From NCBI GenBank assembly GCA_014729315.1, contig WJKD01000528.1:1-11358 (forward strand): DNA of 11,358 bases, in the 5' to 3' direction. Below are positions 8,169-11,358 of the stretch, in pieces; the stretch's first letter is position 1, and every line of letters begins with the position of its first letter. The position numbers and the translations under genes were made by a program. This DNA is from Promethearchaeota archaeon. GTDB taxonomy: Archaea; Asgardarchaeota; Lokiarchaeia; Sigynarchaeales; SOKP01. The notes under the pieces are model-generated. The model did no database searches and was not told where the DNA came from. It saw only the letters and a list, made by a program, of their open reading frames with translations.

Positions 8169-9407
8169 TTATTTAGACATTGCATTTCTAATTTCAGCAG
8201 CTGCTTCGTGAGGTAACATTCGAGCTACGCGCATATCATCCGCCATTTCAGCACCTCCTATGATTTCGTGAGGAATAATATCTCCAAACATGTGAAAATC
8301 CGCGTTGTATCCAAATGGACAACAATTAAATAAAATATTACGGTTATTATCGATCTCTAGTTTATCTAAGGCAATAAATATCTTTTTTAACGATTTTGAG
8401 AGATCATGAATTTGGTTAATGTTTAATTGGCTAAATCGGCGAATGTGCTCGTTAGGATGAAATCTTATGTGATAATTTCTTACAGGACTTCCCGTGATAT
8501 AGAAAGTCCAATATTCTGAGGATGATATTAATCGGTCAGTATCTCCATGGGTAGTTTCGCATAGATGGCAATTTTTCATTTCTTTAAATGCTCTTAGATA
8601 CCCTTCTAATCGGCTACCGTGCCCATCCATATTAAGATCGATGTAGACTTGCCCATGTATTCGTGGTTGCGATCCCCCAGCCTTTAAACCAATGTTAAAA
8701 AAAGGAGATACGGGTATATCGTAATAGTCTTTTTCAATAGCTTCTTGTACGCAATATAAAATAGCTGACTTCATAGATAAAAAAATACCCGAAAGGACGT
8801 CTTCAGGAATTAGATTAAAATTAAATGATGGAAAAAATTCTCTGGAAATTGTTACCAAATTGATTCCAATAGCTAACTTAAGGTGTGAAGGTAAATTTTT
8901 TAAAATATAGTTTTGAATTTCAGGTTCGACAATTCTAGCCATTGAAGGATATCGATTTATCAATGTTAATGCTTTTGAGGAAACTGAAATTTTTTCCGTT
9001 TGGTGGGGTACAGTTGAAAAAGGATTATCCTTCCTTTCCTCGTCTTGAGAAACGATTAGTGTATATCCATCACCTATTTGATGTCCATCATCATCGTAAA
9101 TTGGTTTCCCTTCTGTGACTGCTGTAAAAACATCTTTGAATTCGCATAAGATCGTCTCTTTCTTTCTTAATTGTTCGCTTTTTCTTTCTTTCTCTTTAAA
9201 ACCTTTAGGACGTTTTCCACGAATTGGAGACAAGTATGCATAATGTCCGTAATATCGCTCCCGCTCTTTTCGTAAACCAAATTCTGCCGTCTTTATAGTA
9301 ACTGTTGATAAAGGATCCCATCTCTTTATGGGCACATCGTAAATAGATTTAAAATTGTGTTTATTAATTATTCCCCATTCCATGAACGAAATTGCAGAAG
9401 CATCCAA
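8169..9407 (-). CDS. GalT-family (HIT superfamily) nucleotidylyl transferase, divergent
   Basis: A 412-residue protein built like galactose-1-phosphate uridylyltransferase, with two HIT-like halves. First half: YLSPIRGKRPKG (58-69) matches the GalT SPxRxxRP motif, and NIGLKAGGSQPRIHGQ (238-253) matches the NxGxxAGASQPHPHGQ active site. His251, the expected nucleophile that carries the NMP, and Gln253 are kept. The first His of HPH is Arg249, and the N-terminal Cys pair that binds zinc in GalT is absent. Second half: CHLC (280-283), NYHIRFHPNEH (311-321), and a C-terminal AEMADDMRVARMLPHEAAAEIR that resembles the end of GalT-like proteins. The reaction is probably transfer of an NMP between sugar phosphates or to phosphate; the sugar is unknown. 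The start is unclear. TTG 9407 is the first classical codon, but an AGGTG at 9437-9433 is 25 nt away and is better placed for an in-frame ATT at 9425, which would add ISALKK. The gene is 49 nt behind the longin/ACT-like gene. Confidence 0.8.
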   Translation of the reverse strand: MDASAISFMEWGIINKHNFKSIYDVPIKRWDPLSTVTIKTAEFGLRKERERYYGHYAYLSPIRGKRPKGFKEKERKSEQLRKKETILCEFKDVFTAVTEGKPIYDDDGHQIGDGYTLIVSQDEERKDNPFSTVPHQTEKISVSSKALTLINRYPSMARIVEPEIQNYILKNLPSHLKLAIGINLVTISREFFPSFNFNLIPEDVLSGIFLSMKSAILYCVQEAIEKDYYDIPVSPFFNIGLKAGGSQPRIHGQVYIDLNMDGHGSRLEGYLRAFKEMKNCHLCETTHGDTDRLISSSEYWTFYITGSPVRNYHIRFHPNEHIRRFSQLNINQIHDLSKSLKKIFIALDKLEIDNNRNILFNCCPFGYNADFHMFGDIIPHEIIGGAEMADDMRVARMLPHEAAAEIRNAMSK

Positions 9408-9432
9408 TTTTTTTAGAGCAGAAATTCTTTAA

Positions 9433-9437
9433 CACCT
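9433..9437 (-). promoter_or_regulatory. Shine-Dalgarno-like AGGTG ahead of the GalT-like gene
   Basis: AGGTG on the minus strand lies 7 nt before an in-frame ATT (9425-9423) and 25 nt before TTG 9407. The in-frame stop TAA (9431-9429) sits between AGGTG and ATT, so translation in this frame cannot start earlier. Normal spacing favours a start at or near the ATT, which is a rare start codon. Confidence 0.4.
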
Positions 9438-9456
9438 CGAAAATTAAAAATTTAGG

Positions 9457-10383
9457 TTATTTTGTGATTCCTTTTAATTCAATCAATTTTACATCAATCT
9501 CAATTATACCTGGAATATTGTAAATCTCTTCAATTATTTGATTAAGGTTTTCTTCCTTACTTTCAAGAGATAAATACGCTTCATAAACGCATCTTTCGAC
9601 TTCTTGGCATATACCGGATGTAAAGACTAAATTTATTAGATTTTTATGCCTCGTGAGCACCTGTGAAATTCGCTGGATTATTCGTATTGTCATCTGCTCT
9701 TTAAAAATAACAATGAGATTAAAAATTCTGTTTGTATCTACTGGAATTAGGTCAATTTTAACGCTTTCACCTCGGGCTCTTATTACCGTAAAGCAATTTT
9801 GTTTATTATTTATAGAAGCGATCTCTCTTATTTTTTTAATGGTGTCTTTTGGAATAGAAACTGTATGAATTTGGGTAAGATCCGAAAATGTAAATAAATG
9901 TCCCGTTGTTTCAATTTTTCTAAGTGAAAAAATATTGCATAGACGTTCCATTTCTTCTTTTAGTATTAAATACTTCTCCTCTACTTTCTCTTTTTCTCCC
10001 TTGGGAGCTTTATTAATGTAGAATGCTTTAAATATTTCGGTAGTATTTACGAGCTTGGACACAAATCTGGAAAGTTGTTTTTCATATCGGGCGTAGTCGG
10101 GCTCCTCTTCGGGAACTATTACACTTATCATCGCAATTTCAGTCCGTCCTCGAGCCCATAAAGACTCTAAATTAAAAATCCAATTTGCGGTTTTCAGTTC
10201 GGAACTGCTTTTATCGACATTAGACTTAAATGTATGTGTAAAAAAGCCCGTATTACTTGTATCTAGGAGCGATTTAATTTGATTTAAGAGATTTGCATTC
10301 AGTTCATCAATTAATGATTCGGGGAAATTCAGGTATATTTTCGGACCTAATAATCTGTCAAAATATGTAAGAAGAATCGGCAA
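9457..10383 (-). CDS. Protein with longin/roadblock-like N-terminus and ACT-like C-terminus
   Basis: A 308-residue soluble protein with no enzyme motif. Residues 1 to about 125 (LLTYFDRLLGPKIYLNFPESL, shown in part; then WIFNLE; then EIAMISVIVPEEEPDYARYEKQLSRFVSKL) alternate strands and helices in the order expected of a longin/roadblock-like domain, a class expanded in Asgard archaea and linked to small GTPases. Residues about 126-150 are a charged helix (KGEKEKVEEKY). Residues about 220-303 read as beta-alpha-beta-beta-alpha-beta: FNLIVIF, TIRIIQRISQVLTRH, INLVFTSGIC, RCVYEAYLSLE, LNQIIEEIYNIP, IIEIDVKLIEL. This is the ACT-domain order, usually a small-ligand sensor and dimeriser. Both domain calls are from pattern only. 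The gene starts with TTG 10383, with no Shine-Dalgarno word visible, and an in-frame stop lies 12 codons upstream. It heads the minus-strand set with the GalT-like gene 49 nt downstream, which suggests a regulatory role in that pathway. Confidence 0.65.
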   Translation of the reverse strand: MPILLTYFDRLLGPKIYLNFPESLIDELNANLLNQIKSLLDTSNTGFFTHTFKSNVDKSSSELKTANWIFNLESLWARGRTEIAMISVIVPEEEPDYARYEKQLSRFVSKLVNTTEIFKAFYINKAPKGEKEKVEEKYLILKEEMERLCNIFSLRKIETTGHLFTFSDLTQIHTVSIPKDTIKKIREIASINNKQNCFTVIRARGESVKIDLIPVDTNRIFNLIVIFKEQMTIRIIQRISQVLTRHKNLINLVFTSGICQEVERCVYEAYLSLESKEENLNQIIEEIYNIPGIIEIDVKLIELKGITK

Positions 10384-10409
10384 TGTTTTTTTTAATATGT
10401 TTTTGTTAG

Positions 10410-10425
10410 AATTACTTTAGTAATT
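10410..10425. promoter_or_regulatory. Perfect 7-2-7 palindrome, possible operator of the longin/ACT-GalT operon
   Basis: AATTACT-TT-AGTAATT is a perfect inverted repeat lying between the proposed TATA box and the start of the gene at 10383, about where transcription should begin. A protein bound there could block initiation. A further AGTAAT occurs at 10429-10434, exactly 10 bp after the right half-site. Confidence 0.35.
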
Positions 10426-10430
10426 GTCAG

Positions 10431-10444
10431 TAATAAATATTATT
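10431..10444 (-). promoter_or_regulatory. TATA-like box for the longin/ACT-GalT operon
   Basis: The minus strand reads AATAATATTTATTA. It predicts transcription start near 10408-10412 and a leader of about 28 nt before TTG 10383. It partly overlaps the AGTAAT word at 10429-10434. Confidence 0.35.
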
Positions 10445-10829
10445 CATTTAATTCATAGTATTTATCAAATTATTCAATGAGCAAAACTGTTATCCCAATA
10501 TCATAATATATTTTTATGAAAACCACTTTTCAATTTTTTCAAGAAATAAACGGGAAAACGAAAAAAGTTACCATCACCTTTCTTACTTTTTGAACGATTT
10601 ATTGATAGATTTATGAAATATCTGAATTATTTTCAAATACAATTATAAATATTGATAATGATTTGCGATTCATTTCTTATAGCTATAAAAAAATTTTTAA
10701 AATTGAGCAAATGACCAGATTTTTAAATAGATACGATTAATAGCTTAATAAAAAATGCTTAAATATCAGAACATATTAAACGGCGTTTCTTTAAAAGTAT
10801 TTTTCGTATTAATCCGATAAAAATAAATG

Positions 10830-10838
10830 TTTATATAT
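10830..10838 (+). promoter_or_regulatory. TATA-like box ahead of the structured block
   Basis: TTTATATAT, followed by very AT-rich sequence, would place transcription start near 10857-10863. That is ahead of the palindromes and hairpins at 10898-10988 and about 170 nt before the RHH gene's own TATA box. It could therefore drive a separate small RNA or a long leader. Confidence 0.3.
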
Positions 10839-10897
10839 CATCTAGTAATATTATAATTTAACAAAATATTTGATAAGGCGATTATAAAAGGAAGTAC

Positions 10898-10913
10898 TAG
10901 TAATTCATTACTA
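10898..10913. repeat. Perfect 7-2-7 palindrome with AGTAAT half-sites
   Basis: TAGTAAT-TC-ATTACTA. The half-site words are the same as in the palindrome at 10410-10425 but in the opposite arrangement. The two-base spacer is too short for a normal RNA hairpin loop, so a DNA protein-binding site is the better reading. A single TAGTAAT also occurs at 10843-10849. Confidence 0.35.
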
Positions 10914-10920
10914 ATTTCAT

Positions 10921-10990
10921 TTAGATTGCCGATTAGATTTCTGATCGGTTGGAGTTGGCTAAACAGAGGCGAATCCAATTCGATTGGAAA
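10921..10990 (+). ncRNA. Candidate structured RNA (GC-richer block with hairpins)
   Basis: By hand count this 70-bp block is about 41% G+C (29 of 70), against about 14% for 10801-10870. In AT-rich archaea such islands often mark structured RNA. CCGATTAG-ATTT-CTGATCGG (10929-10948) forms an 8-bp stem with one G-T pair. TTGGA (10949-10953) can pair with TCCAA (10974-10978), or TCCAAT can pair with ATTGGA around TCG (10974-10988). These two pairings exclude each other. The strand is inferred from the upstream TATA box. It does not fit a tRNA, and no C/D box pair is evident. Its identity is unknown; it may instead be part of the RHH gene's control region. Confidence 0.3.
10974..10988. promoter_or_regulatory. 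Palindrome TCCAAT-TCG-ATTGGA upstream of the RHH gene
   Basis: A perfect inverted repeat of two 6-bp arms around three bases, about 50 bp upstream of the RHH gene's TATA box. Ribbon-helix-helix proteins bind short palindromes as dimers of dimers and often control their own gene, so this is a candidate site. It is also one arm of the possible RNA structure described for the same block. Confidence 0.25.
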
Positions 10991-11032
10991 AATTAAAAAT
11001 TTAATATTTAATAAGGTGTAGGAACTTGATAA

Positions 11033-11044
11033 TTTATTTAAAAA
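11033..11044 (+). promoter_or_regulatory. TATA box for the RHH regulator gene
   Basis: TTTATTTAAAAA resembles the TATTTAAAA box of the GH13 gene. It predicts transcription start near 11062-11066 and a leader of about 38 nt containing the GAGAGGTGA ribosome site. Confidence 0.4.
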
Positions 11045-11084
11045 TTCGCATCCAAAACCGTGGTAAGTATAATTTTTATAATGA

Positions 11085-11093
11085 GAGAGGTGA
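11085..11093 (+). promoter_or_regulatory. Shine-Dalgarno site favouring a TTG start for the RHH gene
   Basis: GAGAGGTGA is the strongest Shine-Dalgarno word in the window. It ends 8 nt before TTG 11102, which is normal spacing. The in-frame ATG at 11081 lies upstream of it and GTG 11090 lies inside it, so neither is well served. The ATG at 11097 is followed at once by a TGA in its own frame. Confidence 0.6.
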
Positions 11094-11101
11094 AAAATGA
11101 T

Positions 11102-11358
11102 TTGAAAATAGTCACAGTAAATGTTCCCGAAACTTATATTGATGCGATGGAAAAGCTAGTAGGGGAGGACGGGCTTTATCCTTCGAGATCGGAATTAATT
11201 AGGTGTGCGGTTCGTAAATTTCTTTTAAAAGAATTAAAAATGGCAAAAAACATTAAGCGCCATCAAACCGACAAAATTGAAGAAGATTTTGATAACGAAA
11301 ACATCGTTCGCGTTCCAATTGCGGAATCAAATGAACCCAAGTTTAAAACATATAAGAT
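11102..11358 (+). CDS. Ribbon-helix-helix (CopG/Arc-type) transcriptional regulator, C-terminus cut by the window
   Basis: Eighty-five codons are visible, then the window ends in frame. The N-terminus KIVTVNVPETYIDAMEKLV is the DNA-contacting beta-strand and first helix of an RHH domain. YPSRSELIRCAVRKFLLKEL (26-45) is the conserved turn and second helix, with the PSRSE-R-AVR signature common in archaeal RHH proteins, including the small CdrS cell-division regulators. RHH proteins bind DNA as dimers through the paired beta-strands. After residue 45 there is a charged linker (about 46-65) and a tail of unknown role (NIVRVPIAESNEPKFKTYK), longer than a minimal RHH protein. I chose TTG 11102 because of the GAGAGGTGA site 8 nt upstream and because it starts directly at the beta-strand; ATG 11081 would add MREVKND. 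It may act on palindromes in the spacer upstream. Its target genes are unknown; similarity to CdrS does not prove a division role. Confidence 0.85.
   Translation, partial: MKIVTVNVPETYIDAMEKLVGEDGLYPSRSELIRCAVRKFLLKELKMAKNIKRHQTDKIEEDFDNENIVRVPIAESNEPKFKTYK

Larger units (their letters stand above)
10384..11101. other. 0.7-kb intergenic region with palindromes and a candidate structured RNA
   Basis: This is the largest spacer in the window and separates the divergent longin/ACT operon and RHH gene. From 10445 to about 10820 I see only AT-rich sequence; a 25-codon frame at 10516-10593 has no ribosome site and is not called. From 10830 on there is a good TATA box, two AGTAAT-type sites, a GC-richer block with hairpins, and the RHH promoter. 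No tRNA, rRNA or known sRNA box pattern was found. Confidence 0.5.

Noticed and set aside
10516..10593. 25-codon frame MKTTFQFFQEINGK... on the plus strand in the spacer
   Set aside because: There is no ribosome-binding site, no recognisable domain, and it lies in low-complexity AT-rich DNA; frames of this length are expected by chance.
10970..10990. TTCGATT resembling a tRNA T-loop
   Set aside because: The bases around it do not form the required G53-C61 stem, and no acceptor, D or anticodon arms could be matched upstream.
11081..11101. ATG at 11081 as the start of the RHH gene
   Set aside because: It precedes the strong GAGAGGTGA site and would add residues before the DNA-binding strand; the TTG at 11102 is better placed. 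It is kept only as an alternative.
1..11358. CRISPR array, insertion sequence, prophage or integrase signs
   Set aside because: No regularly spaced repeats, transposase, terminal inverted repeats or attachment-site pattern were seen anywhere in the window.

Overview
The window looks archaeal and most probably comes from an Asgard (Lokiarchaeia-like) genome. The evidence is very AT-rich spacers with archaeal TATA boxes 20-45 nt ahead of genes, Shine-Dalgarno words of the GGTGATC type, frequent TTG and GTG starts, a small ribbon-helix-helix (RHH) regulator of archaeal type, and a protein pairing a longin-like N-terminus with an ACT-like C-terminus. The Asgard placement is an inference from gene style; no marker gene is present.

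Layout. Positions 1-444 (-) hold the start of a membrane protein that runs off the window. 733-1488 (-) is a seven-helix membrane protein of unknown role. 1643-3040 (-) is an intact alpha-D-phosphohexomutase homologue that has lost its catalytic serine and most other catalytic motifs. A 353-bp divergent spacer follows. 3394-6810 (+) is a large cytosolic GH13 glycoside hydrolase with long helical extensions at both ends. Convergent to it is a minus-strand set transcribed in the order 10383 to 6883: a longin-like/ACT-like protein, a GalT-family nucleotidylyl transferase, and a sugar-1-phosphate nucleotidyltransferase with a left-handed beta-helix tail. A 0.7-kb spacer (10384-11101) carries palindromes and a GC-richer structured block that may be a small RNA. 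The window ends inside an RHH regulator (+).

How the genes may work together. GH13 hydrolase, phosphohexomutase-like protein, NDP-sugar pyrophosphorylase and GalT-like transferase are the classes of enzyme that connect an intracellular alpha-glucan with sugar phosphates and NDP-sugars. I read the segment 1643-10383 as a sugar-nucleotide / alpha-glucan metabolism neighbourhood. The two unusual members are the phosphohexomutase homologue, probably a pseudoenzyme and possibly regulatory, and the longin/ACT-like protein at the head of the GalT set, possibly a metabolite sensor. Substrates cannot be assigned from sequence alone.

Start sites are a recurring difficulty. Most genes here lack a well-placed ATG; several candidate GTG codons overlap a Shine-Dalgarno word, and in two genes the best-spaced codon after that word is ATT.
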